A DNA stretch of 64,000 nucleotides from CAVTHW01 sp963734625 (GCA_963734625.1 CAVTHW010000018.1:186001-250000), one strand, 5' to 3'; numbered from the stretch's first letter, positions 44,735 to 54,805 are shown. Numbers and translations are program-made. The notes: generated by a model from the sequence alone, not told the origin.

Positions 44735-47500
44735 ATGAACGCTAGGACCGAGGGTGGCCGTGGCTCCGTGTTCGCGCTGCGAGCGTGGCTGGTCCTGCTG
44801 GCGCTCGTGGCGACGGCCTCAGCGCAGAGCAGCCCCTGTGACCTGGAGATCGAAAATCGCGTCGACCTGCTCGGGATCGACGTCACCGCGCCGCGCCTGA
44901 GTTGGAAGTTGTGCGGTCCCGGCGCAACCCAGCGCGCTTACCAGGTCCGCGCCGCGAGCAGTCTCGCCCTGTTGACGACAGGCACCGCCGACCTGTGGGA
45001 CTCCGGCAAGGTGGAGTCCAGCCAGTCGACCGGTCTTCCCTATCCCGGCCCTGAGCTGCATTCGCGGGACCGGGTGCTGTGGCAGGTTCGCGTCTGGACC
45101 GATCAGCCACTCGATGACCCCTCGGACTGGAGCGCGCCCGCCACATGGGAAATGGGTCTCCTCAGCCCCGTGGACTGGCTGGCCCAATGGATCACCCACC
45201 CAACCTGGACCTACGGCATGCCCATGCCTATCTTCGCCAAACAGTTTTCTGTTTCGAGGACGGTCCAGAGCGCCCGGCTTTACATCACCGGCTTGGGCAT
45301 TTACGTGGCTACCCTCAACGGCCAGCCCGTTACCGATGATGTGCTCACCCCCGGCAACACGAACTATGCGAAGCAGGTGGAGTACGCCACCTACGACGTG
45401 ACGAACCTCTTGAACCAAGGCGCCAACACCCTGGGTGTGGAGCTAGGCAACGGCACATTCAACTCTCTCCCGACCCCCGGCCGCTACTCGAAGTTCGTCA
45501 ACCCGCTTCCCTCCAATCCCAGATTAATCGCCCAGCTCGAGGTCACCTACGCTGACGGCTCCAGAGAGTCCGTGGTCAGTGACGCATCCTGGCGGACCAC
45601 CCTCGGTCCCACTACGCTCTCCACCTGGTTCGGCGGCGAGGACTATGACGCCCGCCGGGAGAAGACCGGTTGGGACCAGCCGGGGGCCGACCTCTCGGGC
45701 TGGGATCACGCGGCCTTCAGCGCCGCGCCGGAAGTGACAACGCAACTGGCCTGGCGCCCCGCCCCGCCAGTCCGGATCGTTGGCCAGGCGAGCCCGGTGG
45801 TAATCACTCAGCCCCAGCCAGGGGTCTACGTCTTCGATATGGGAGTCAACTTCGCCGGCTGGCAACAGTTGCGCGTCAGCGGCCCGGCGGGGACCAGGGT
45901 GACCATGCGCATTGGCGAACTGCTACGCGCGGACGGAACGGTTAGCCAGGCCACAACCGGATCTCCGATCATCGACACCTACATCCTGTCCGGCAACGGC
46001 GTCGAGACCTGGCATCCAAAATTCGAATACCACGGATTCCGATTCCTCGAGGTGTCCGGTTTGCCCGCCGCGCCGGCGACGGAAACGATCACCGGATTGG
46101 TGCTGCGCGGCTCCAATGAATCCGCCGGCTCCTTCTCCAGCTCCGGCGGCCTGCTGAACGACATTCACCGCATCATCGATCGGGCAATCCAGAGCAACAT
46201 GCTGTCGATCTTCACCGACTGCCCGGATCGGGAGAAGCTCGGCTGGCTCGGGGACATGCAGGTCATTTTCGGTTCAATTACTCGCAATTACGATATCGCC
46301 GCTTATGTGCGCACGATCATCCGCAACATGGCCGAGGCGCAGCTCGACAGCGGCCTGGTGCCCGACTTTGTGCCTGAGTATACGACCTACAGCGGAGGAT
46401 TCCGCGACGACCCCAACTGGGGCAACGCCATGATCCTGGCCCCGTGGTCGCTGTATGAGACCTACGGCGACGTTCGCATTTTGGAGAAGTATTACCCAAA
46501 CATGCAGCGTTATCTGGCTTACCTGACCGGCAAGGCCAGCGGCGACCTGCTCAACTACGGCTTGAACGATTGGTCTGCCTTCGACCGAACCACACCTACC
46601 GAAGTGATCGCCAGCTACGGCTACTACCGCTCGGCGGAAACGTTGAGCCGGGTGGCCACCTTGCTCGGGCGCGCTGAGGACGCAGCCGGCTACGCCGCGC
46701 TTGCCCGCCGCATCGGCGACGCGTTCAATGCCAAGTACCTGAATAGAACCAACCACACGTATGCCGGCGGCCAACAGGGCGCCGACGGCATCGCGCTGGA
46801 CATGGGTATCGTTCCCGCCGACGAGCGCCAGGCGGTCCTCAACCACCTGGTCGCCAGCATCCGGGCCAACGGCAACCACATCAACGTGGGCATCGTGGCG
46901 TTGCAGGCGGTATTGCGCGCCTTGATTGCCGGCGGCCGCCATGACATCATCTATGACTTTGCGATGCAGACGACGAGCCCAAGCTACGGTTACCAGATCG
47001 CCCACGGAGCAACTTCGTTGACTGAGCTTTGGGACGGTCCCACCGCCGGCGCCTCGCAGAACCACATGATGTTCGGCGCGATCGACGAGTGGTTCACCGC
47101 GGGACTGGCCGGGATTCAGCAGGCGCCCGGTTCGGTGGGCTACAAGAGCCTCGTCATCAAGCCGGCGATCATCGCCGGCCTGACGAACGTCAAGGGCAGC
47201 TACCGGTCTCCCTACGGCCTCGTCGAAAGCGAGTGGACGAGTGGTGGAGGCCAGGTTTGGCTGCATGTGACGGTTCCCTCCAACAGCACGGCCGCCATCT
47301 ACGTGCCGGTATTCGACGGCCAGGTCCTGCAAGCCCCCGAGGGTTTGATCGAAGTGACAATGGAGGGCGGTTATGCGATCTATCAGGCTGGCCCCGGCAG
47401 CTTCGAGTTCCTGGTGCGCTCCCACCCTGAGCCTAGACGCCGTCCGGTAAGAACGCCCGTCTTCGGCCCCGGGAGGATTCCCAGACCCTCAACACTCTAA
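44735..47500 (+). CDS. GH78 alpha-L-rhamnosidase
   Basis: The 921-residue product has a signal peptide (ends near TASAQ). The GH78 module order follows: an N-terminal Fn3-like domain (IENRVDLLGIDVTAPRLSWK), beta-sandwich domains (ARLYITGLGIYVATLNGQPV), an (alpha/alpha)6 barrel with the catalytic-acid region FTDCPDREKLGWLGDMQVIF, and a C-terminal sandwich (AIYVPVFDGQVLQAPEG). The acidic pair in DCPDREKLGWLGD matches the GH78 active site, which releases terminal alpha-L-rhamnose by inversion. It lies directly after the GH106-like gene and before the first sulfatase, so the three probably share a transcript. Confidence 0.92.
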   Translation: MNARTEGGRGSVFALRAWLVLLALVATASAQSSPCDLEIENRVDLLGIDVTAPRLSWKLCGPGATQRAYQVRAASSLALLTTGTADLWDSGKVESSQSTGLPYPGPELHSRDRVLWQVRVWTDQPLDDPSDWSAPATWEMGLLSPVDWLAQWITHPTWTYGMPMPIFAKQFSVSRTVQSARLYITGLGIYVATLNGQPVTDDVLTPGNTNYAKQVEYATYDVTNLLNQGANTLGVELGNGTFNSLPTPGRYSKFVNPLPSNPRLIAQLEVTYADGSRESVVSDASWRTTLGPTTLSTWFGGEDYDARREKTGWDQPGADLSGWDHAAFSAAPEVTTQLAWRPAPPVRIVGQASPVVITQPQPGVYVFDMGVNFAGWQQLRVSGPAGTRVTMRIGELLRADGTVSQATTGSPIIDTYILSGNGVETWHPKFEYHGFRFLEVSGLPAAPATETITGLVLRGSNESAGSFSSSGGLLNDIHRIIDRAIQSNMLSIFTDCPDREKLGWLGDMQVIFGSITRNYDIAAYVRTIIRNMAEAQLDSGLVPDFVPEYTTYSGGFRDDPNWGNAMILAPWSLYETYGDVRILEKYYPNMQRYLAYLTGKASGDLLNYGLNDWSAFDRTTPTEVIASYGYYRSAETLSRVATLLGRAEDAAGYAALARRIGDAFNAKYLNRTNHTYAGGQQGADGIALDMGIVPADERQAVLNHLVASIRANGNHINVGIVALQAVLRALIAGGRHDIIYDFAMQTTSPSYGYQIAHGATSLTELWDGPTAGASQNHMMFGAIDEWFTAGLAGIQQAPGSVGYKSLVIKPAIIAGLTNVKGSYRSPYGLVESEWTSGGGQVWLHVTVPSNSTAAIYVPVFDGQVLQAPEGLIEVTMEGGYAIYQAGPGSFEFLVRSHPEPRRRPVRTPVFGPGRIPRPSTL

Positions 47501-47512
47501 TATGGAACATTG

Positions 47513-49384
47513 ATGACTACGAATCCTTCGGCAATGACCCGCCGTTCCTTCGCCTCGATCATCGGCGGAGCGGCCTTCAGCTTCGGCGCGGAACCGCCGC
47601 GGCCGAACATCCTCTGGATCACCTGCGAAGACACCGGCCCGCAGATCGGCGCCTATGGTGACCGCTACGCCACCACGCCGGCACTGGACAAACTGGCCGC
47701 CTCCGGCATTCGTTACCGCTACGCCTGGTCCAACTGCCCGGTTTGCGCGCCTGCCCGCACCTCCATCATTTCCGGGATGTATCCGAATTCGACTGGCTCT
47801 GAACACATGCGCAGTCTGGTCAGCCTGCCGCCGGGCATGAAGATGTATCCGCAGTACCTGCGCGAGGCCGGCTATTACGCGACCAACAACTCGAAAGAGG
47901 ACTACAACCTCGACAAGCCGGGCCAGGTTTGGGATGACTCCAGCACCAAGGCGCACTGGCGGAATCGCCGGCCCGGGCAGCCGTTCTTCTCCATCTTCAA
48001 TTTCGTAAGCACCCACGAAAGCCAGATTCGCGCGAGACCCCACACGCTGGTCCACGATCCATCCAAAGTTCGTGTCCCGGCGTTCTACCCCGATACCCCC
48101 GAGGTGCGCCGGGATTGGGCGCAATACTACGACAACATCACCACGATGGACGGCCAGGCGGCTGGCATCCTGCGCGAACTGGAGAGTGACGGGCTGGCCG
48201 AGAACACAATTGTGTTCTTTTATGGCGATCACGGGCCCGGCATGCCCCGCTGCAAGCGGTGGCCCTACAACTCAGGATTGCAGGTGCCGATGCTCGTGCA
48301 TTTTCCGGATAAGTTTCGGCACCTGGCACCGCGCGACTACACGGCCGGTGGCGTCGCCAACAGACTCATCTCCTTCGTCGACCTGGCCCCCACGGTGTTG
48401 AGCCTCGCCGGCATCAAGCCTCCGCGTCATATGCAGGGGCGTGCTTTTCTCGGCTCGCAGGTCGCCCCCGAACCGTCCTATCTGTTCGGCCTGAGGGGGC
48501 GCATGGATGAGCGATACGATCTGGTCCGCTCCGTCCGGGACCGCCGGCATGTCTACATCCGCAATTTCATGCCTCACCGCACGTACGGGGAGCACATCGC
48601 TTACCTGTACGATATGCCCACCCTTCAGGCTTGGAAGAAGTTGAATGACGAAGGCAGGCTCCGCCCTCCGCAGAGCCTCTTCTGGCAGACCAAGCCTCCC
48701 GAAGAACTTTACGACCTCGAGGCGGACCCAGACGAAGTGAACAACCTGGCCCGATTTCCCCAGCATGCGGCGATCCTCGATCGCTTCCGCCGGGTGCAGG
48801 TGGATTGGATGCGCGAGGTCCGTGACGTCGGACTGCTGCCCGAACCGGAGATGCACGCCCGTTCGGCAGGTTCGACTCCCTACCAGATGGGGCACGATGA
48901 GAAGCGTTATCCCTTCGAGCGGGTGCGAACCGCGGCGGCGCAGGCCTCGGCGCTTTCGCCGGACACTACCGGACAACTGGTCCGTGGCTTGGCCGACCCC
49001 GATAGCGGCGTACGCTACTGGATGGCCTCCGGTCTGCTGATGCGCGGAGCCCCAGCCGTCTCTCAGGCTGCCGAGGGCTTGCGCAAGGCCCTTGACGACT
49101 CATCGCCGAGCGTTCGCATCACCGCCGCGGAGGCGCTTGGGAGGTACGGAGGGGACGCGGATGTCACTCGATCCATTTCCGTCCTGCTGGACTTCGCCTC
49201 GGTAACGGCGCACGGCCCTTACTTATCGCTCCTCGCGCTGAACTCTCTTGACGCCCTGGGGGACAAGGTCCGGCGGGTGAAATCGGAAGTCGAGGCGCTC
49301 CCTGTTGACGCCCCATCCGTCGACCAGCGGATCAAGGGCAAGATCAAGAATCTCATCGACGAGATTCGGAAGAAGCAGGCCTGA
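47513..49384 (+). CDS. S1 sulfatase with C-terminal HEAT repeats
   Basis: The 623-residue product has a Tat-like leader (MTRRSFASIIGGAAFSFGA) and a sulfatase catalytic domain. The formylglycine site is CPVCAPARTSIISG (C-A-P-A-R). Metal-site motifs are NILWITCEDTGP and FFYGDHGPGMPRCKRW. From about 495 on, HEAT-type helices follow (RTAAAQASALSPDTTGQLVR, LADPDSGVRYWMASGLLMRG, DDSSPSVRITAAEALGRYGG). The family removes sulfate esters after the Cys is turned into formylglycine. The C-terminal HEAT array is unusual for a sulfatase and may bind a partner or substrate. It is followed 1 bp later by a second sulfatase. Confidence 0.9.
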   Translation: MTTNPSAMTRRSFASIIGGAAFSFGAEPPRPNILWITCEDTGPQIGAYGDRYATTPALDKLAASGIRYRYAWSNCPVCAPARTSIISGMYPNSTGSEHMRSLVSLPPGMKMYPQYLREAGYYATNNSKEDYNLDKPGQVWDDSSTKAHWRNRRPGQPFFSIFNFVSTHESQIRARPHTLVHDPSKVRVPAFYPDTPEVRRDWAQYYDNITTMDGQAAGILRELESDGLAENTIVFFYGDHGPGMPRCKRWPYNSGLQVPMLVHFPDKFRHLAPRDYTAGGVANRLISFVDLAPTVLSLAGIKPPRHMQGRAFLGSQVAPEPSYLFGLRGRMDERYDLVRSVRDRRHVYIRNFMPHRTYGEHIAYLYDMPTLQAWKKLNDEGRLRPPQSLFWQTKPPEELYDLEADPDEVNNLARFPQHAAILDRFRRVQVDWMREVRDVGLLPEPEMHARSAGSTPYQMGHDEKRYPFERVRTAAAQASALSPDTTGQLVRGLADPDSGVRYWMASGLLMRGAPAVSQAAEGLRKALDDSSPSVRITAAEALGRYGGDADVTRSISVLLDFASVTAHGPYLSLLALNSLDALGDKVRRVKSEVEALPVDAPSVDQRIKGKIKNLIDEIRKKQA

Positions 49385-49385
49385 G

Positions 49386-50741
49386 ATGACTCGAAGAGAC
49401 CTACTCCAAGTGCCCGCCGCCTTGCTCGCCCGGCAGGCGAGCGCGGCTGCCACCCTGCGGCCCAACATCGTGTATATCCTCGCCGATGATCTCGGCTACG
49501 GCGATCTAGGGTGCTATGGCCAGAAGCAGATTCAAACCCCGAATCTGGACCGCATGGCCGCTGACGGACTTCGCTTCACCCAGGCCTATTCGGGTTCCAC
49601 CGTCTGTGCTCCTTCCCGCTGTTGCCTGATGACCGGGCGCCATACCGGCCACGCCACCGTCCGCGGCAACATCAAGCCCGAAGCCGGTCTTCGGCCGGAT
49701 GAGACCACGGTTGCCTCGCTACTCAAGGGCGCGGGCTACCGAACCGCTTTGTTCGGAAAATGGGGACTCGGCGGTCCCGGCACCGGCAGCGTCCCCAACA
49801 CTCGCGGATTCGACGAGTTCTACGGATACCTGGATCAGCAGCACGCCCACAACTCCTACCCGGAGCACCTCTGGGACAATCAGAACGAGGCGTTTCTCAC
49901 CGGTAACTGGTTCGACCAGCGCAAGCAGTTCAGCAACGACCTGTTCACCGAACGAGCCTTGAAGTTCGTGGCCGGAGTCCGGCAGCCGTTCTTCCTCTAC
50001 CTGACCTACACCATCCCCCACGCGGACAACGAATTGACCGCTGTCCGCGGGAACGGCATGGAGACGCCCGACGACAAACCGTACCAGGACCGCCCTTGGC
50101 CCCAGGTGGAGCGCAACTTCGCCTCGCTGGTTACGCGCATGGATTCCGACGTCGGGCGATTGCTCGCCGCGCTCAAGACCGCAGGGCAGGAGCAAAACAC
50201 CCTGGTCATCTTCACCAGTGACAACGGACCCCACCAGGAGGGCGGACACAAGCCCGAGTTCTTCCAGAGCAGCGGGCCGTTTCGCGGCATTAAACGGGAT
50301 CTCTACGACGGGGGTGTCCGAGTGCCGTTCATTGCGCGCTGGCCCGGCATGGTTCCCGCCGGCAGGTCCAGCGACCAGGTGCATGCCTTCTGGGATTTCC
50401 TGCCGACCGCGGCCGAAGTGGCGGGCGTGCCTTCGCCAGGCGGCCTGGACGGCATCTCGGTGCTCCCGGCTCTCCTCGGAAAACCCCAACCTCGCCAGCA
50501 CGATTATCTTTATTGGGAGTTCCACGAACGCGGTTTCGCCCAGGCCATACGCACCGGCAATCACAAGTGCTTCCGGCGCAACCCCGCTGAACCCATCGAA
50601 GTCTACGACCTGGCGGCGGACCCCGGCGAGCGCACCAACATCGCGGACAAGAGCCCCGACCTGGTCCGCCGGGCTGAAGGGCTCTTCCGGACCGCCCGCA
50701 CGGACTCGCCGCTGTTTCCTGTGAAACCGGCCTCCGCATGA
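49386..50741 (+). CDS. S1 sulfatase (arylsulfatase A-like)
   Basis: The 451-residue product has a short Tat-like leader (MTRRDLLQVPAALLA). The metal motif is NIVYILADDLGYGDLGCYG, the formylglycine site is STVCAPSRCCLMTGRHTG, and DNGPHQEGGHKPEF and LYWEFHERG occur toward the end. The site C-A-P-S-R can be matured by FGE or by anaerobic enzymes. The start ATG at 49386 lies 1 bp after the previous stop. The stop overlaps the start of the maturase gene (ATGA at 50738-50741), so enzyme and maturase are probably co-translated. Confidence 0.93.
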   Translation: MTRRDLLQVPAALLARQASAAATLRPNIVYILADDLGYGDLGCYGQKQIQTPNLDRMAADGLRFTQAYSGSTVCAPSRCCLMTGRHTGHATVRGNIKPEAGLRPDETTVASLLKGAGYRTALFGKWGLGGPGTGSVPNTRGFDEFYGYLDQQHAHNSYPEHLWDNQNEAFLTGNWFDQRKQFSNDLFTERALKFVAGVRQPFFLYLTYTIPHADNELTAVRGNGMETPDDKPYQDRPWPQVERNFASLVTRMDSDVGRLLAALKTAGQEQNTLVIFTSDNGPHQEGGHKPEFFQSSGPFRGIKRDLYDGGVRVPFIARWPGMVPAGRSSDQVHAFWDFLPTAAEVAGVPSPGGLDGISVLPALLGKPQPRQHDYLYWEFHERGFAQAIRTGNHKCFRRNPAEPIEVYDLAADPGERTNIADKSPDLVRRAEGLFRTARTDSPLFPVKPASA

Positions 50742-51856
50742 GTGTGACGCCGCGCATCCATTCGCTGCTCATCAAGCCGGTGTCAGCGGTTTGCAACCTG
50801 GCCTGCACTTACTGTTTCTATCTGGATCGTGACGCGGACCCCTACGGCGATCTGCCCGGCCGCCAGATGAGCGTAGAGACCCTGGAACGTCTGGTGGATA
50901 CCTGGATGTTCTATTCCTGGCCGCAGAGTACCTTCGCCTTCCAGGGCGGCGAGCCGACGCTGGCGGGCCTGGATTACTTCTTGAAGCTGGTCGAGTTTCA
51001 AAAGCAATACGGCCGCGATGGTCACAGCGTCAGCAATTCCATCCAGACCAACGCTATCCTGATCGACGACGCCTGGTGTGCGTTCTTCAAAGAATATAAC
51101 TGGCTGGTGGGCGCGTCTCTCGACGGGCCGGAGGAGGTGCACGACCGCTACCGCCTCAACCAGGGCGGAGCACCCACCTGGAAGCGCGTGATGGAGAACG
51201 TCGAGAGGATGCGCAAGAAGGGCGTCGAGTACAACATCCTTTGCGTTGTCAGCCAGGCCAATGTCGAACAACCCAAACAGCTGTACCGCTTCCTGCGTTC
51301 TATCGGTGCGGACAATCTGCAGTTCATACCGCTGGCTGAGTTCGACCCGGCGGGCAATCCCCTCCCCTTCACCATCACCCCCGAGCAGTACGGCCGGTTC
51401 CTGGTGGATCTCTTCGACGTTTGGTGGCCGGAGCGCCGCAAGGTCCGCATCCGCTTCTTCGACAACCTGGCCGAAGCCCTTGCCGGACAACCCCCCGGCA
51501 ACTGCACTCTGCTCGAGACTTGCGACAGCTACGTGGTCGTGGAGTACAACGGCGACGTCTTCCCTTGCGACTTCTTCGTCGAACGCGACTGGAAGCTCGG
51601 CAACGTCAATCTCGACTCATGGCCCGAGATCGCGCGCCGGCAGAAGCGCTACGCGTTTGCCGCCAACAAGACCCTGCCCCGCCCCGAATGCCAGGCTTGC
51701 GAATACCAGCAAATCTGTCACGGCGGCTGCCCGAAGCTGCGCCACGCCCGGCTGCGCGACTTCGGTGGCCTGGACTATTTCTGCGCGGCCTACAAGATGG
51801 TCTTCGCCCACACCAGCGGCCCTCTCCGTGCGGAAGTTCAGCGCCTGCTTCGTTGA
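50738..51856 (+). CDS. Radical-SAM sulfatase-maturating enzyme (anSME type)
   Basis: The 372-residue protein opens with LIKPVSAVCNLACTYCFYLD, which holds the CX3CX2C motif for a [4Fe-4S]-SAM cluster. Next come FAFQGGEPTLAG and GASLDGPEEVHDRYR. A SPASM-type C-terminal cysteine set follows: CTLLETCDSYVVVEYNGDVF, CQACEYQQICHGGCPKLRH. This layout is that of the anaerobic sulfatase maturases, which oxidise the active-site Cys (or Ser) of sulfatases to formylglycine. It overlaps the upstream sulfatase by 4 bp. All five sulfatases in this region have Cys-type sites, so one maturase could serve them all. Confidence 0.92.
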   Translation: MSVTPRIHSLLIKPVSAVCNLACTYCFYLDRDADPYGDLPGRQMSVETLERLVDTWMFYSWPQSTFAFQGGEPTLAGLDYFLKLVEFQKQYGRDGHSVSNSIQTNAILIDDAWCAFFKEYNWLVGASLDGPEEVHDRYRLNQGGAPTWKRVMENVERMRKKGVEYNILCVVSQANVEQPKQLYRFLRSIGADNLQFIPLAEFDPAGNPLPFTITPEQYGRFLVDLFDVWWPERRKVRIRFFDNLAEALAGQPPGNCTLLETCDSYVVVEYNGDVFPCDFFVERDWKLGNVNLDSWPEIARRQKRYAFAANKTLPRPECQACEYQQICHGGCPKLRHARLRDFGGLDYFCAAYKMVFAHTSGPLRAEVQRLLR

Positions 51857-51861
51857 TGCGG

Positions 51862-53358
51862 CTACGGCCTGCGGGGCGGCGGCGTCAATTCGGGCGGGAA
51901 GTCGGCCGCATGAGACTTTCCGGGGTCGCGCTTATTGCTCTGCCCTCCGCTGTCGGGCCAGAGCGGCATGTTCAGTCCGCCGGTCTCGCGCAGCAGGTCG
52001 AACAGCCGCGTGCGCATCTGCGCAATCAGCTTCTGGTGCTCGCCGCTGAAGATCAGGTTGTTTCCTTCCAGCGGATCCTTTTGGAGATCGTACAACTCGT
52101 CGATGTCCCAGATGCCGTGGTAGCGGATGAACTTGTAGCTGTCCGTGCGCAGCGCGTGGGTCGTCGGGGTCTGGGGAAAATTGCGTTCCCAGTAGTACTC
52201 GTACAGCAACTCCTTGCGCCAATCGACCGGCGTGCCGCGCGCGAGCGGCAGCCAGCTTCGCCCGTCAAGCCCGCTGGGAATCGCTGCCCCGCAGGCATCC
52301 AGCACCGTCGGCATGATGTCCAGGTTCGCCACCATCGGAGTCACCTTGCGCCCGCCCGAGAACAACTCCGGGCAACGCGCCAGGAGCGGCACGCGCATCG
52401 ATTCCTCATACGCGGTGCGCTTGTCGATCAGCCCGTGCTCGCCGAACGCGAAGCCGTTGTCCCCCATGTAGATGACCAGCGTTGAATCCAGTTGCCCCCG
52501 CGAGGCCAGTTCCTGCAACACTCGCCCGACGCTGTCATCCACTCCGAGCAGCGTCTCGGCGTACCGTTTGTAGTATTCGCCGATGTCGAGATCGGAGTGA
52601 TAGGGAAACTCCACGCCGTGCCAGGAGTTCCGCTGGTTCTGCGCCCACATGGGCCGGTGCTGCGCCATGGGGCCCGTGGCCGCCATGGTTGCGGGCGGAA
52701 CAAACTTCTGGTTCTTGTAGCGTCCCGCGTGACGCTCGGCGGGGACGAATTCGGAATGCACCGCCTTGTGGGAGAGATAGAGAAAGTACGGCTGATTGCG
52801 GTCCAGCGAGCGCAGCCAGTCGAGGGCGTAGTCGGTCAGCTCGTCGGTGATGTAGCCCTTTTGCGGCACCCTCTTCCCATTTACGTTAAGCCCGTCTTTG
52901 GAGGGCAGATAGGCTCCCTGCCCGCGGAAGCTGACCCAGTGATCGAAGCCGGGCTGCGGCGCGTCGCCCGCATTGCCCATGTGCCACTTGCCGAGGAAGC
53001 CGGTCTTATAGCCCGCTTTCTGCAACAGTTGCGGGAAGAAGGCCGTCCCGGGCGGGATCGCCGTGTTGTTGTCCACGATCCGGTGACGATGGGCGTACAC
53101 GCCCGTCAGGACCGTCGCCCGGCTCGGAGAGCATAGCGCCGTGCTGACAAACGCATTCGTGAAGTGCGCGCCCTCGCGCGCGAGCCTGTCGAGGCTCGGG
53201 GTCTCCAGAAAGCTCTGCCCCTTCAGGAAACCCATGGCATCGTAGCGATGGTCGTCCGTGAGGATGAAAATGACGTTCCGCGGCTTCCCCTGTGCCGCTC
53301 CCAGCGCCCCTGCCAGGGGCAAGCCTGCCATTTGCGCTAACGCCTGACGTCGATTCAT
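51862..53358 (-). CDS. S1 sulfatase (CSPSR type), minus strand
   Basis: The 498-residue product has a Tat-like leader (MNRRQALAQMAGLPLAGALG). The metal site is NVIFILTDDHRYDAMGFL, the formylglycine site STALCSPSRATVLTGVYAHR, and IYMGDNGFAFGEHGLIDKR and LYDLQKDPLEGNNL occur further on. It is most like iduronate-sulfatase/choline-sulfatase-type members, but the substrate is not decided. ATG at 53358 has GGGAGG upstream; a TATACT -10 box can be read about 20 bp further up on that strand. It converges with the maturase gene, 5 bp apart, and is divergent from the sulfatase at 53441. Confidence 0.93.
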   Translation of the reverse strand: MNRRQALAQMAGLPLAGALGAAQGKPRNVIFILTDDHRYDAMGFLKGQSFLETPSLDRLAREGAHFTNAFVSTALCSPSRATVLTGVYAHRHRIVDNNTAIPPGTAFFPQLLQKAGYKTGFLGKWHMGNAGDAPQPGFDHWVSFRGQGAYLPSKDGLNVNGKRVPQKGYITDELTDYALDWLRSLDRNQPYFLYLSHKAVHSEFVPAERHAGRYKNQKFVPPATMAATGPMAQHRPMWAQNQRNSWHGVEFPYHSDLDIGEYYKRYAETLLGVDDSVGRVLQELASRGQLDSTLVIYMGDNGFAFGEHGLIDKRTAYEESMRVPLLARCPELFSGGRKVTPMVANLDIMPTVLDACGAAIPSGLDGRSWLPLARGTPVDWRKELLYEYYWERNFPQTPTTHALRTDSYKFIRYHGIWDIDELYDLQKDPLEGNNLIFSGEHQKLIAQMRTRLFDLLRETGGLNMPLWPDSGGQSNKRDPGKSHAADFPPELTPPPRRP

Positions 53359-53440
53359 GTGCGTCACGCCTCCCTGAAGAAAGTCAGTATACACCGTGAT
53401 TGCGGACTTTGGTGTAGCATTTCAGCTTGGGGTGAATAGA

Positions 53441-54805
53441 ATGCCTGCTCTAAACAGACGCCAGTTCCTTTCTGCCGCCGCGTCCGCCGCCGTGGCCACC
53501 GCCGCAACCCGCCCTCCCAACGTGGTCATGATCTACTGCGACGACCTCGGCTACGGCGACCTCGGCTGCTACGGGTCGAAGATCCGAACGCCCAATGTTG
53601 ACCGGATGGCGTCCGAAGGCGTCCACTTCACCCACTTCTACTCCGGCAACCCGGTCTGCTCTCCATCCCGCGCCGCCTTGCTGACCGGGCGTTACCCGAC
53701 CCGCGTGGGGGTGCCGCGCGTCCTGTTCCCGACCGACACCACCGGATTGCCGGATTCCGAAGTCACCATCGCCCGGATGCTCAAGGCGCGAAACTATGCC
53801 ACTATGTGCATCGGCAAATGGCACCTGGGGCACCTTCCGCAATACCTTCCCATGAACCGCGGCTTCGACGAGTATTACGGAATCCCGTACAGCAATGACA
53901 TGAACCCTCGGGTCCTCCTGCACAACGCCGAGACCATCGAGAACCCGGCGAAGCTGGAGACGCTGACGCCGCGCTACACCGCGGAGGCGCTGCGCTTCGT
54001 CGAACGCTCCAAGGGTGCGCCTTTCTTCCTCTACATGGCCCACACCTACCCGCATATTCCTTTGGGGGCGTCGGACCGCTTTCGTGGAAAGTCTCCTCTG
54101 GGCCTGTACGGTGACGTCGTCGAAGAGCTCGACTGGAGCACCGGCGAGATTCTTGGCGCGCTGAAGAAACACGGCCTCGACAACAATACGCTGGTCATGT
54201 TTGCGTCCGACAACGGCCCTTGGTATCAGGGCAGCCCAGGCAGGTTGCGGGGCCGCAAGGGCACCACCTGGGAGGGAGGCCAGCGCGTGCCGTTCATAGC
54301 GCGCTTCCCGGGACGCATCCCAGGGAACAAGATGTGCCAAGGGGTGGGCTCGGTCATGGACATCCTGCCAACGCTGGCCGGTCTTTGCGGCGTGCCGGCG
54401 CCCGCGAATCCGGCGGACGGCATCGACATCTGGCCCCTGATCTCGACCCGCAGACCCGAATTGGAGCGCGACGCTCTGCTGATGTTCGACAATATTCACC
54501 TGCAGTGCGCCCGCTGGAAACAGTGGAAGCTGCACGTGGCGCGCTACAACTCCGCCGTCTACAGCCCGGCGCCCGCGGGCGGGCGCGTCAATCTTCCGCT
54601 GCCCGCGCCGGAACTCTACGATGTCGTTAACGATCCCGACGAAAGCTATGAGTGCGCCTCGGAATATCCCGAAATCGTGGCGCAGATCCGCTCGCGGATC
54701 GACCGATTGATGGCAGGCTTCCCCGAGAACATCCGGAAAGACTACGAGCAGACCAAGTCGCGCCAGGTGAAGCCTACCGCCGCCGGCAACTTCCCGAGCG
54801 GATGA
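53441..54805 (+). CDS. S1 sulfatase (arylsulfatase A-like, CSPSR)
   Basis: The 454-residue product has a leader MPALNRRQFLSAAASAAVAT (Tat-like). The motifs are NVVMIYCDDLGYGDLGCYG, NPVCSPSRAALLTGRYPTR and ASDNGPWYQGSPGRLRGRKG. The family hydrolyses sulfate esters on glycans or aryl compounds. GGGGTGA lies before the ATG at 53441; the frame begins earlier, but the leader starts here. It shares an 82-bp promoter region with the divergent sulfatase and converges with the DUF1080 gene at 54820. Confidence 0.93.
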   Translation: MPALNRRQFLSAAASAAVATAATRPPNVVMIYCDDLGYGDLGCYGSKIRTPNVDRMASEGVHFTHFYSGNPVCSPSRAALLTGRYPTRVGVPRVLFPTDTTGLPDSEVTIARMLKARNYATMCIGKWHLGHLPQYLPMNRGFDEYYGIPYSNDMNPRVLLHNAETIENPAKLETLTPRYTAEALRFVERSKGAPFFLYMAHTYPHIPLGASDRFRGKSPLGLYGDVVEELDWSTGEILGALKKHGLDNNTLVMFASDNGPWYQGSPGRLRGRKGTTWEGGQRVPFIARFPGRIPGNKMCQGVGSVMDILPTLAGLCGVPAPANPADGIDIWPLISTRRPELERDALLMFDNIHLQCARWKQWKLHVARYNSAVYSPAPAGGRVNLPLPAPELYDVVNDPDESYECASEYPEIVAQIRSRIDRLMAGFPENIRKDYEQTKSRQVKPTAAGNFPSG

